Part shown: positions 34,664 to 43,428 of the stretch, piece after piece
How the letters are laid out: each line of letters starts with the position of its first letter
Numbering within the stretch: position 1 is the first letter of the stretch
Source: Chloroflexota bacterium
GTDB lineage: Bacteria; Chloroflexota; Dehalococcoidia; Bin125
Direction of reading: 5' to 3'
Length of the DNA: 64,000 bases
NCBI GenBank assembly: GCA_028875225.1
Contig: JAPPFB010000026.1
Location: forward strand, 51,654 to 115,653
Notes under the pieces: model-generated
Database searches by the model: none
What the model was told of the DNA's origin: nothing
Seen by the model: the letters and a program-made list of their open reading frames with translations, nothing else
Program-made: the position numbers and the translations under genes

Positions 34664-35433
34664 GAAGTCACCTCTGCCTGGTCAAGAATCTCTCGAATGG
34701 CATCCATGAGCGGCCGGAGGGATGTCTTCGTCCCGTCCCGCACTGCTGGGCTTGCAACACACGTGACTTGCGTGAGCCGCCGATCTATTGCGTGGGCCAC
34801 GAAACGCCCAAGCCTGCTTAGCCCGAGGTAGTTGCCATAGGCTCGCTGAAACATGTACTGAGTGGCGTAGAATCCGGTCACGCTCAATCCGTCGGAGGCT
34901 TGCGGGGCAAAAGCGACCTGCTGTAGGCACGGAAAGCCCCTCTGGCGTTGATGAGAGTGATCCTCTCTCGGGTCAAAGATCGCTGCCTGAAGTGCGGACC
35001 GACGATGGTTGCCGCCGTTCCAGGTCTGAATGATGTGTTCCAGTTGGTTCACGCCTCCTTCGTACTCCGAATCGTGGCCAAACGAGATCAAGCGCTGGAA
35101 GTACACACCGTGCCGGTTTCGGCGCTTGCGGAGGACACGAGGCATGATTCGCCGGTAGCGCTCGTAGAGCTGACTGCGCTCGACCTGAGGATTCCACAGT
35201 GAAATCGGGAAGATGGTGTTGGCAACCTCGTGACAAGAGAGTGGTGTTCTCCCAGCACCTAGAGCATCATCGAGCAGTCGGCGTATCCGCGGCACTTCCC
35301 CGGAGTTCCCATCCGGGAAGTGCCGAATCACAACGGTCAGAGTTGGAATCTCGCCGGCCTCGAACACGTGGAGCATTGCCTTGGCCCAGGCAACAGACAG
35401 ATTGTCTTCTTCGATGGTCAGAGATCTATTCAT
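34660..35433 (-). CDS. Divergent thymidylate synthase-fold protein
   Basis: A 257-residue protein from ATG 35433, chosen because GGAAGAG precedes it and it overlaps the peptidase stop by 8 bp. The C-terminal half has the ThyA layout: RRSALQAAIFDPRED, then RGFPCLQQVAF with a candidate nucleophile Cys169, then FYATQYMFQRAYGNYLGLSR and GRFVAHA. The Pro-Phe/Tyr-Asn segment that binds the pyrimidine in ThyA is missing (GNYLGLSRLG instead), and the C-terminal His-x-Tyr is not obvious. It may act on another base or nucleotide, or be a non-catalytic partner of the second homologue at 31966-32973. Two unlike ThyA-fold genes in one operon is unusual. Confidence 0.7.
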   Translation of the reverse strand: MNRSLTIEEDNLSVAWAKAMLHVFEAGEIPTLTVVIRHFPDGNSGEVPRIRRLLDDALGAGRTPLSCHEVANTIFPISLWNPQVERSQLYERYRRIMPRVLRKRRNRHGVYFQRLISFGHDSEYEGGVNQLEHIIQTWNGGNHRRSALQAAIFDPREDHSHQRQRGFPCLQQVAFAPQASDGLSVTGFYATQYMFQRAYGNYLGLSRLGRFVAHAIDRRLTQVTCVASPAVRDGTKTSLRPLMDAIREILDQAEVTS

Positions 35434-36286
35434 CAGCCAGCTCTTCCCAGTGCCGATACAGCGCGCGCCCAACATAGTTGCGTCGGGAGACTCGGACGAA
35501 CGCAGACCAGCCTGCTCCGTTCCCTAAACGCCCTATGCCAGGCCGAGCCGCCAAGAAGAGTGCGCCCTGCTTGACCTCGGTGAACGGTTGAAGACAGGAG
35601 CCCACGAACTCTGTGTGCCCGCGGACCAGGATGTGGTTGCCTACCTCTACGTCGATGGGTCTGCCGGTCCAGTGGTCGTCAACCACGACAACATCGTTCT
35701 GCGTTTCCCACCCCAGGAGTAACGATTGAGCTCTACGAGGAGGAACCTTCAGGAGTGATCGCGCCTGTCGGTCCGGCAACAGCAAGAGCGCGCTTCGCAG
35801 GTGGTGAATCAGCGTCGTGTACCCAACCCCGAAACAGCCGGCCACCATAGAAATCTGTTCTGGGCTGGGTTCTTCGATACACCATCCTCGAGTCGCGAAT
35901 GCCTTGGAAACGGCCAACTTGGGCATTAGGAGGGCCCCTGCAAAGCAATCGGCCGAAAACTCCTTCGGGTCGAATCTGGCCCTGTCCGAATGCTCGAGCA
36001 GTTCGTCAATCTCGAGACCGTCGCCATGGTCGTGGTGGCCAAGTTCGTGAGCGCACGTGTAGGCTCGGCGACCCGACGGCCGCAGCGAGGACACGATGAT
36101 GGTCGGAGGTGATCCTGGCGCGTACACGCCCTCCATACTGGGCAGGTCCATGAACCGGACCTCTATCCCAAGCCTTTCGGCAAGGTCATAGGCGCAGAGC
36201 GGCTCCTCAAGCCCATAGCCCGCAGCTAGACGTGTGCGGAGGGCCGCTGACATCGCCTTCCGGGCTATCGATCGCCGGTCGTTCAT
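35426..36286 (-). CDS. ImmA/IrrE-family metallopeptidase
   Basis: A 286-residue protein. The zinc site is CAHELGHHDHGD with HELGH at 80-84, and the third ligand is probably E109 in KEFSADCFAGALLMP. This is the M78/ImmA pattern. In ICEBs1 and many toxin-antitoxin-like loci, ImmA-type peptidases cleave a partner XRE repressor, here the protein encoded immediately upstream, whose stop overlaps this ATG by 4 bp. The C-terminal 130 residues hold LLPDRQARSLLKVPPRRAQ and a beta-rich end. It probably relieves repression of the operon on a signal. Confidence 0.88.
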   Translation of the reverse strand: MNDRRSIARKAMSAALRTRLAAGYGLEEPLCAYDLAERLGIEVRFMDLPSMEGVYAPGSPPTIIVSSLRPSGRRAYTCAHELGHHDHGDGLEIDELLEHSDRARFDPKEFSADCFAGALLMPKLAVSKAFATRGWCIEEPSPEQISMVAGCFGVGYTTLIHHLRSALLLLPDRQARSLLKVPPRRAQSLLLGWETQNDVVVVDDHWTGRPIDVEVGNHILVRGHTEFVGSCLQPFTEVKQGALFLAARPGIGRLGNGAGWSAFVRVSRRNYVGRALYRHWEELADE

Positions 36287-36636
36287 TCAGTGGCTCCCCT
36301 AGAAGCACGAATCGCCTGGATTAGCTGGAGAACTCGGTCGAGATCCTCTTCCCTGAGCTTGCTCAGCTCCCTGGCCGCGAGCTTCACCCGGTCTGCGGCC
36401 AAGCTTGAGCTGTCATCCTCTTCACCTACGACCCAAGCGACGCTGACCCCATAAAGCTTGGCCAATGTTCCGAGTTCTTCAGCGGAGACTCGCCGCCGAC
36501 CCGCCTCCAACTCTGAAACTGTAGGACGGTGCCAACCGAGGCTTCTTGCTACTTGGCCCTGAGTGAGCCCAGCCATCTCCCGAGACAGACGAAGGCGCGA
36601 CGAGATGGCCTGGCGCTGCTTCTCGCGTTCAGTCAT
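36283..36636 (-). CDS. XRE-family transcriptional regulator
   Basis: A 117-residue protein with an N-terminal XRE helix-turn-helix (about 13-65): RLSREMAGLTQGQVARSLGW, HRPTVSELEAGRRRVSAEEL and TLAKLYGVSVAWVVG. The C-terminal helix (ELSKLREEDLDRVLQLIQAI) probably dimerises. Its ATG overlaps the stop of the acyl-carrier-like gene by 8 bp, and its stop overlaps the peptidase start by 4 bp. The obvious operator is the perfect palindrome at 36941-36957, so it most likely represses its own operon. Confidence 0.9.
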   Translation of the reverse strand: MTEREKQRQAISSRLRLSREMAGLTQGQVARSLGWHRPTVSELEAGRRRVSAEELGTLAKLYGVSVAWVVGEEDDSSSLAADRVKLAARELSKLREEDLDRVLQLIQAIRASRGATE

Positions 36637-36922
36637 CGTGCCACAGTCTTCTCACGGGGTACCCGCACAGGGCATCCGCTACCTCTTCGATGGACGGCTG
36701 CGTCCTGCTGCCGGAAGTGAAGAGGTTGAAGTCCTCGGGTAGGTCGACACCCAATGACCCAGCCAACGTGAGGGTTGCTTCTTCACCGTTGATGCTGTCG
36801 AACCCCTCCAGGTCAGCGACAGGGGAAGTGGATGCGCCGATTCCTTCCGTCGACCGACCACTCATTTCCTGAATGTGAATCACGGTCTGAATCACCTGAC
36901 CAATAATCTCCTGCTTGTCCAT
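36629..36922 (-). CDS. Acyl/peptidyl carrier protein-like small protein
   Basis: A 97-residue protein from ATG 36922 with a strong AAGGAGG site. Residues 36-60 read VADLEGFDSINGEEATLTLA, close to the carrier-protein pattern D-x-G-x-DS-(L/I) in which the Ser (S43) receives phosphopantetheine. A helix SIEEVADALCG near the end matches the last carrier-protein helix. A carrier protein leading an operon with XRE, ImmA and pyrimidine enzymes is unexpected. It could present an acyl or amino group for transfer, or be a structural look-alike. The assignment is from motif and size only. Confidence 0.55.
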   Translation of the reverse strand: MDKQEIIGQVIQTVIHIQEMSGRSTEGIGASTSPVADLEGFDSINGEEATLTLAGSLGVDLPEDFNLFTSGSRTQPSIEEVADALCGYPVRRLWHDD

Positions 36923-36970
36923 GGCCGCCTCCTTACCTGCGGTAAGAGTATCTTACCAGCGGCTTACCAG
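36923..36970 (-). promoter_or_regulatory. Operator of the six-gene operon: GGTAAGA/TCTTACC palindrome with extra half-sites
   Basis: The 17-bp sequence at 36941-36957, GGTAAGAGTATCTTACC, has perfect 7-bp arms around 3 bp. Extra CTTACC half-sites occur at 36932-36937 and 36963-36968. It lies 19-35 bp upstream of the first ATG and would overlap the promoter, as expected for XRE autorepression. Confidence 0.75.
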
Positions 36971-38100
36971 GGAATCAAGGGGCGTTCGAACTAGTGACTC
37001 CTCCAAGGATTCGGAGCATCAGACGGCATGGGAGATCGATGCTGTGCCCCGCGCAGCCAGGGCAACGCCAGGCGCTTGTCAGGACCTACTTGCCTGGAGC
37101 AGCACCGCGGGAACGGCGAGGTCTCACTCGCGGGACTGGATTGTCAGAAGGACAATCCTGGCACTCTCGCGTTTGCTGTTCCTGCTTAACAGCTCTATCG
37201 GGAGTGTCGATTCAATGATGCACGCTCTTCGTGAAACTCAGTGCCACCGGTCGCAGACGCCCGCTCCACATTCGGATTGTGCAGAAAATCGCCGACGCAG
37301 CACTCTCAGCTGAGAGGTCTTGTCCTCTGGACAGCTGCCTTCACTTCGGTCAACCAAGCGAATGGCTTCTCATCAGCACCAATGCGAATTGGCCGGGGAG
37401 CTAGACATCCAACCTGAACCTCAACTCGAAGGTTCTCGATTTTGTCCAGTTTGGTGGGCTGACTGCGGCGCTGCGGCTGGTAGCGAGTCATCCTCGTCGA
37501 CCGCTTGTCACGGACTATGCACCGCGCCGACGGTGTCGGTGTACCTGCAAGGCGGCGCACACAACTTGGCCCACTCGGGACAGTTCTCCCCGAAGGGCAA
37601 GGCCAAAGCGACGCAGGCTGCGTTGTTCCACCTTGACGTCGGCGTTGCTCAGGACCCATGAGACACGGCGTTACGGCAGCCGCAGCAGGCGTGTACGCCC
37701 AACCCGCTGGCGCGGGTCCATGGTGCACAGGGCTCGGTCTGTTCAGCCACCCGGAGTTCGGTGGCGCGCACGATGTCGGAACGGCGCGACAGGTCTGTCA
37801 ATGTTTCAGGGCAGGAGGAAGCGCTGGTATTGTCCCGGCCGTGGGTGTAGTGCGCACGAGAGAGGCAGGTGGTGACCGAGTCTTGAGACCTGATCGATCC
37901 GATCTTCAGGATCATCAAGAGGCCGATTAGCTGGCGGCGCTGCCCTCTGCGGGGGTTCGAGGCGGTGTGGGCCGAATGGTTACTGCTGTCGGCGTCGTTT
38001 AGCCAGCGTGCGCTCGCCCAACACGGTGAGGCGATACTGCGCTTAGGACGGTGAAGGAGCGGCAGCCTGCTAAGGTGTACCCCCAAAGAGGTAAGGCAAG
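36971..38100. other. No supported gene apart from repeat copy B
   Basis: Open frames are short and unconvincing. One stretch of the plus strand (about 37893-38054) reads protein-like, with FRIIKRPISWRRCPLRGFEA and a clean stop, but it has no start and no known relative. It may be a remnant. Copy B of the dispersed repeat is at 37409-37458. Confidence 0.35.
37409..37458 (-). repeat. Dispersed 50-bp repeat, copy B
   Basis: The reverse complement begins CCACCAAACTGGACAAAATC and is identical over 50 bp to copy C at 39146-39195. Confidence 0.85.
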
Positions 38101-38250
38101 ATGCCAACGGTATCCCGCGTTCAGCCAAAGCGCCGACATCAGAAGAAACACCAGTCGCGGACCTCGGCCGTCCCTGCGAAGCATGAGCAGGTCATCCGAG
38201 CCATTGTGCAACGTCGCAAGGGCCTGCTGGACCGACTCGCCAAGCACTAG
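38101..38250 (+). CDS. 49-residue basic protein, probable antitoxin partner of Doc
   Basis: ATG 38101 has AAAGAGGTAAGG upstream. The product is short and basic: SRVQPKRRHQKKHQSRTSAV, then a helix EQVIRAIVQRRKGLLDRLAK. It ends 5 bp before the Doc toxin start. Position, size and helix content fit an antitoxin, but it does not look like Phd. It may be a different antitoxin type. Confidence 0.55.
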   Translation: MPTVSRVQPKRRHQKKHQSRTSAVPAKHEQVIRAIVQRRKGLLDRLAKH

Positions 38251-38255
38251 CAGCT

Positions 38256-38831
38256 GTGAGGCTAGTCTACTTGGACCGCAACCACGTCGAAGTGCTGTGC
38301 GCGGTGACCGCCAATCTGTATCCGCAAACGCCGCTCGCCTTCCAACTCCAGGGCGAGCAGGGGCAGGCCCGACTGGACAGTGCGTTGGCCGTGCCGCGAC
38401 AACCCAATCATCGCAGCCTGGCCCAGAAAGCCGCAGCCCTGCACTACCACCTCAACAAAGGACATCCCTTCATTGATGGCAATAAACGGTTCGCTGTTGC
38501 CGCAATGGAGGTGTTTCTGTGGCTCAACGACGCGACGCTCTGGACGACTGACGAGATGTTGGAGCAGATAAGCCTCGATATCGCGCGGGATGTCGTCAGC
38601 CGAACCGAACTAGCGCAGTTCGTCCAAGAGCGAATCTCGCGCAACTACTGGGACGACGACCAGGTAGATCGATGGCTGACACGGACGTTGGAGCGCGGAC
38701 TAGACGATCTCCTTGCCGCGATCGATCTGGTGATCGACGGCACCGACCCTATGCCAATGTCGGTGAGATTGGCCGAACTGCTGCGCCGTCGACTACCCTC
38801 TCGCAAGCTCCTCGATCGCTCGCCACAGTGA
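38256..38831 (+). CDS. doc: Doc/Fic-family toxin
   Basis: A 191-residue protein from GTG 38256. The Fic active-site motif HPFIDGNKR is at 70-78. The last three residues, NKR, fit the Doc subgroup, which phosphorylates elongation factor Tu instead of adding AMP. The N-terminus (YLDRNHVEVL) and LHYHLNKGHPFIDGN region fit death-on-curing proteins. The C-terminal 60 residues (DRWLTRTLERGLDDLLAAID) extend beyond the usual Doc length of about 126. It follows the 49-residue gene at 38101 with 5 bp between, the order of a toxin-antitoxin pair. Confidence 0.82.
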   Translation: MRLVYLDRNHVEVLCAVTANLYPQTPLAFQLQGEQGQARLDSALAVPRQPNHRSLAQKAAALHYHLNKGHPFIDGNKRFAVAAMEVFLWLNDATLWTTDEMLEQISLDIARDVVSRTELAQFVQERISRNYWDDDQVDRWLTRTLERGLDDLLAAIDLVIDGTDPMPMSVRLAELLRRRLPSRKLLDRSPQ

Positions 38832-39790
38832 CGAAGCGGTGCCGGCAGGAGTACTGGCCTGATGATGGGGCCTCGGGAGAGGAGGGCGGCCAGGACCGCA
38901 CCGAAGCCAGAAACCAGTGCCTGCGCGAAGAGGCTAGAGTCGGTCCGCGCATAGGCGATCTACGGTTCGAGATGCTCGGCTGAGTTGGGTTGCTCGACCT
39001 CGGGTGAAGAATCGCCGACTCCGGAGTCAGGCACTTCGTGTTCCGATTGCTGATGCGGCGCTAAGGACCGAGCGACCAAACTGCGGGGAAGCATGCTCAG
39101 AAAGCAACTTCCCAAAAGAAAGTTCGCAGTTCGGTATCGTTTCGTCCACCAAACTGGACAAAATCGAGAACCTTCGAGTTGAGGTTCAGGTTGGACATCT
39201 AACTCCCCGGCGGATCCTGCTTGGCGCCGTACAGATTCTGGTCACGTTCCCATGGGAAGAGGCGCTGGACGTCGAGAGTGCGTGTTCGAATCACAAGCAT
39301 GGCTGACTCGACGCTCCAAAGGGGCCCAGAACTAGAGCTGCGGTCACGTCCGCATCGAAGGGGATTGCTCTCAGCGACCACCTTTGCCAGTTGGTGAACG
39401 CGCCGACGCCGACCCTGCCTGGCCATGCAACGCCGCATGGCCAACAGTTGACTGCCGAGTCGTCCAGCGCCCAACGTAGGAGAAGTCAAGGCGCTGCTCC
39501 TCGCGGGTCTCCTCGCGAGGTTCGATTCTCTTCGCTCCCTGCTTTGCAGGAGCTCTCCCTGTCGGCACACAAAGGGCCTGACGAGCGTTTGCGTCCGTTG
39601 CTCCGTCCTGTCCCTCTCTGTGCGAGGGGTGTAAGTCCGGCGTGTAGTTGCGCATCGACCTCGCTCGATACTCCGTTCGCGAACGTCGGCGAGCACCCGC
39701 AGTGATGCGCTGGCAGGAACCTGACCGTGGACTCGCCTAAGATCGCGAGAACAGGAGCACAGATCCGAAAGCCGATGAAGTGGTGCAGGT
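38832..39790. other. No supported gene apart from repeat copy C
   Basis: The long minus-strand frame across 39199-39870 is Arg-rich, overlaps the start of the next gene and has no family signal. I see no RNA gene. Confidence 0.35.
39146..39195 (+). repeat. Dispersed 50-bp repeat, copy C
   Basis: It begins CCACCAAACTGGACAAAATC and ends GAGGTTCAGGTTGGA. Identical to copy B in inverted orientation. It is preceded by a GAAAGTTCGCAGTTCGGTAT segment that recurs near 26175. Confidence 0.85.
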
Positions 39791-42481
39791 GTGCGCTTCC
39801 CTTCGAACTCCCTTGAGAGGATGGCTGCCCTCAAACAGTGCCTGAAGGATGCATCACTGCCCGTGCGCAACTTCTGCCTTCAGCTCGCCATGTTGGCCTT
39901 GCGCGTGTTTCGCGACTGGCGACGGGAGATTCTGGCCGCGATCGCGCCCTTTGTGCTGCTAGATGTCCTGGTTCGAGGCCCCGAAGTCTCTGTCGCCCTG
40001 CGTTTGGATGCATCGATCGGTGCCGTGGCTGCCGTGCAGGGTGCGGTCACCGGACTCTCGCTCATCGCATTGGTCCTCGCGGTGGAGCTTGCCCGACGGC
40101 AGGAGGACCGCGACGACACCGTCTACCAGATCATGCTCCGCACGGCCTGGATTCGACCGACCTTTGCCTTCGCCCTTGCTGCGCTGCTAGCAACGTTGGC
40201 GGCCGCCGCAATCGACGACTTCTCGGTGGTAGATCAAGAAACTCGCTCGGCGAATCTGTTGCTCTGCGCATATCTGCTTACGGCGACCCTTGGCGTCGCC
40301 CTTCTGCTCACCGTCGCAAGAACCATCCATGTGCTTCGGCCAACTGGAGTGGTCGCATATCGATTCCAGGCAAACGATCGGGAACGTCGAGAGAAAGTGG
40401 CGAAGTTCGTCTCGAAAGCCCTGAATGAGTACCCTACGCTCGGCCCCATTGAGCGGCTCTTGTTGCCGATTCGTCCGGTAGGCCTCACAGCGACTGAGCG
40501 CTTGTTCGCTGAGGTCGACGACGCGCTCGAGAGCAACCAGGCAGCACGATTCAGCGGTGCCCTACAACGCCTTCGCGATCTCATCGAGCGATCCGCTAAC
40601 GACATAGCCAAGAGCGAACTCGGCTTTCAACCCCCCGGCCGTCCTTCGCTGGGATACTGGTTTCCTCTCGACGCCTTAGTGGGGCGCCTCAGCGAGTTGT
40701 GGCGGTCTGCGCTCACCCGTCAGGGATACGAGTTCGAGCGCGAGATGTGGTCGCTCGAGCACTGGCTCCTGACAAGAGGGATGCATCGAAGATCGGGAGA
40801 GCTCCTGGAAGTCGCGCTGCAATCGGGTCTCTACGGCTACCAGGTAGCCAAGGCGGTGGGACAGGCGAATGGCCACGCTCGTCACGAGTGGATAAATCTG
40901 GGCCCGTCGGCATGGTGGCAGGTTCACAGATTAGATGGTATCGAGACTGTTCCAGAGTCAGAACGATTCGTCAGGAGACTCATTGAGTATCTCCAGGAAT
41001 ACGGCAACATGCTCCTGAGAGATGGTGACGCGGAGGCCTTTCGCAACATGTTGGCTCAGTTTCGGCAGGCCTTCTACGACTCTGCGGAAGACCGCTGGAT
41101 GTACCGCATGCCTATCGCCGATCGGAATGCGCCGTTGACAACATTTGAGTACGCGGTGTTGGCTCTGTTGGCGCTTTCGGGTCGCATCATCACACTGAAG
41201 GAACAAGGCAAGTTGGCAGACATTAGCCAGTTCTTGGATCCGATAGACCAGATGGTCGCTGAGTTCGCGCCGATCGAGCGCTATGTACCCGCAGCTTATG
41301 ATGGCGAGACTCCCCTGTATCAGCAGTGGAGTTGGTGGGACATGGGCGGCGCAGACGAAGAGGGAGTTGCCTTTGCTTGGGTAGCACCGGAGCAGTATCC
41401 GATGCTCATCTTGTTGCTGAGGCTCTTGAGATCGGGTTCGGATACAGCGCTGCCAGGTCTCGGCGGATATGCCCAAGGGTTCATCGAGGCGTGGACATCG
41501 CACAGAGACGTGATCGTGGAGCTCGCAGGTGTCGCCGAGGACGAAAAGGAGGAGACAATCGAGCGCTTCGAGAGACGTCTCGAGACGGCGAAGGCGGCGG
41601 AAGAGCACGAGATTGAAGAATTGCACATCGCGGCGCCTCTCGACGAAGGTCGGGTATCACGTTTCTTGGCGAATCTACGGATGTGGCGAGGCAACGACAG
41701 AGCGCTCCAAGCCTGCTTCCAGGATGCAGACCGCGTGCGGCTTCTTGACGCAGATGAATGGCCGGAAGATGGTCGCTTCGGGCATTCGTGGCTGTTGCCC
41801 CGCTCACTGTTCACTGACAACGTAGTTTCCTCGACGGCATACGCGGAGTTCAGCGATCCAGAAATCGTATTCGGATTCGAGCTGGGTCTCGCTCGGATGC
41901 TGATGCAAGAACTCGAAGGATCATCCACGACACAGGACATCCCGAGCACAGAATCTGAGCACGTAGCGAGAGCTGTTGAACTGGCATCGACACAAGTCGG
42001 TGCCGGTCAACTCCTGATCGTGTACTTCGGAGACTGGCCGCCAGAGCTACGTTGGAGTCTGAGTGGACGGGTTCTTGACTCCACCGTCAGAGAGATCGTG
42101 CCGGACATGCTCCAATACCGTTTAGTAGTTCGAGCCTTCAGCGACCGAACTGTTCTCTGGGTTCCAACCAACGACGAGCCGGTGATTGCCGTGGTCAATC
42201 CTGACCGTTGGGGTTGGCTGGTTCGCGCTCCGATCGTGTACGCAGACTTCGCAGTCGGTCTGCAAGGGATCGATCAGGAGGCTGCGGAGCAGAGAGCCGT
42301 GGAAGAGCTTCCAGGAGATGATGAGGTTGCAGCGCGATTGGACCGTACGCGAAGCCTGCGACTCTTGGTGCGTGTCACAGCCGAGGAGCGTTCCAGATTT
42401 GAGATTGAGGATCTTGACGCGGCGCGCATCATTCGTGTCGCTTCCTCTAGTAGCGACGACGACGATGAGAGCGAGGCGTAG
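39791..42481 (+). CDS. Large membrane-anchored protein of unknown function
   Basis: An 896-residue protein from GTG 39791, or ATG 39821. Four hydrophobic helices lie in the first 190 residues: about 47-62, 75-98, 120-140 and 155-180. The rest is predicted cytosolic and helical, with many Trp and Arg (WYSLEHW-like segments), a Glu-rich coiled coil (EDEKEETIERFERRLETAKA), and an acidic tail of Ser/Asp/Glu. No catalytic motif was found. The codon use and length indicate a real gene. Its place among defence and toxin genes makes a membrane-based defence role possible, but this is only context. Confidence 0.7.
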   Translation: MRFPSNSLERMAALKQCLKDASLPVRNFCLQLAMLALRVFRDWRREILAAIAPFVLLDVLVRGPEVSVALRLDASIGAVAAVQGAVTGLSLIALVLAVELARRQEDRDDTVYQIMLRTAWIRPTFAFALAALLATLAAAAIDDFSVVDQETRSANLLLCAYLLTATLGVALLLTVARTIHVLRPTGVVAYRFQANDRERREKVAKFVSKALNEYPTLGPIERLLLPIRPVGLTATERLFAEVDDALESNQAARFSGALQRLRDLIERSANDIAKSELGFQPPGRPSLGYWFPLDALVGRLSELWRSALTRQGYEFEREMWSLEHWLLTRGMHRRSGELLEVALQSGLYGYQVAKAVGQANGHARHEWINLGPSAWWQVHRLDGIETVPESERFVRRLIEYLQEYGNMLLRDGDAEAFRNMLAQFRQAFYDSAEDRWMYRMPIADRNAPLTTFEYAVLALLALSGRIITLKEQGKLADISQFLDPIDQMVAEFAPIERYVPAAYDGETPLYQQWSWWDMGGADEEGVAFAWVAPEQYPMLILLLRLLRSGSDTALPGLGGYAQGFIEAWTSHRDVIVELAGVAEDEKEETIERFERRLETAKAAEEHEIEELHIAAPLDEGRVSRFLANLRMWRGNDRALQACFQDADRVRLLDADEWPEDGRFGHSWLLPRSLFTDNVVSSTAYAEFSDPEIVFGFELGLARMLMQELEGSSTTQDIPSTESEHVARAVELASTQVGAGQLLIVYFGDWPPELRWSLSGRVLDSTVREIVPDMLQYRLVVRAFSDRTVLWVPTNDEPVIAVVNPDRWGWLVRAPIVYADFAVGLQGIDQEAAEQRAVEELPGDDEVAARLDRTRSLRLLVRVTAEERSRFEIEDLDAARIIRVASSSSDDDDESEA

Positions 42482-43428
42482 ATGGACTCAAGTCGCCGTG
42501 GCGGATTATCATCAAGCACAGCCGTCCCCGGTAGCCTGTTGCGTGAACGACGAACGTGGAGCGGGATGGTCGTTCTTGCTGATCAGCGCAGGCCGCGCAA
42601 GTGCGCAGTGCCCGGTAGTGAGGACGGACGCCAACGGGGTGGGCTGCTTACATCGCGCCTTCAGTGAGGTGCTCCCGCCTCAATCTGAAGACCAGTTATC
42701 CGATGCAGAAGGAGTACGCAAGACTAGGTCAGAGGCGGGAATCGCCCAGTTTCATCGTCGAACGACACGACGACGAAGCGTACCACCGCTGGGTCACCCA
42801 GTTTGGGACCGCACCTAATGAAACGACCCGCGTGCGCCACTTTTGTTCGCGTCAATGCAGGTCGACACCATTTGGCCATCTTCTCGAAGGGACTTTGTTC
42901 ATCACTGCCTTGTGCGTCCTCGGCCCGGCCGCAACACACTGCACGCGCCACGCAAGCACTGTTGTCGCGGCAGCTCGAGAAAGCCGGACAGGCGATGAGG
43001 TAGAGGTCCGATACCGATGACCGCGCCCGTCTGTGCCAGCTTGACAAAGCTCTCGGCTCGCTCAGTACCTACCTAGCAATGGCGCCGCGCACAATCAATC
43101 GCAACGGCGATGAACATTCGTAGAGGGTTGAGACGCTCGTGAAGGAATCGCCGCAATCACCCAACACTGGCAATACCGAGACAGCACTTACCAGACTTAG
43201 ACTCGCTGCTTGATCTCATTGAATAGGGAACTATCAATATGGTTAGACGGAAGAGAGTCCGGCTACCTGCCAGCCAACGTGGTAGCGGGTAACGTGAGGA
43301 CATGACTAACCGGGGATGGCACCTCTTGAGTTGAACCAATGTTGCACGAGAATGCACCTTCCTTGGGCGAGCCGGGAGGGACTCGCAAGTTAGCTACTCC
43401 AGGTTGGCACGAAGGGAAGGATGTCGAG
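42482..43428. other. No supported gene
   Basis: There are several short frames on both strands, none with a ribosome-binding site or recognisable residues. It may be decayed coding sequence. Confidence 0.35.

Noticed and set aside
31966..36922. Idea that the pyrimidine operon is part of a prophage
   Set aside because: No capsid, tail, terminase, integrase or lysis genes are found within the window.
39480..39560. A GGTTCGATTC stretch suggesting a tRNA T-loop near 39520
   Set aside because: No acceptor or anticodon stems could be folded around it.
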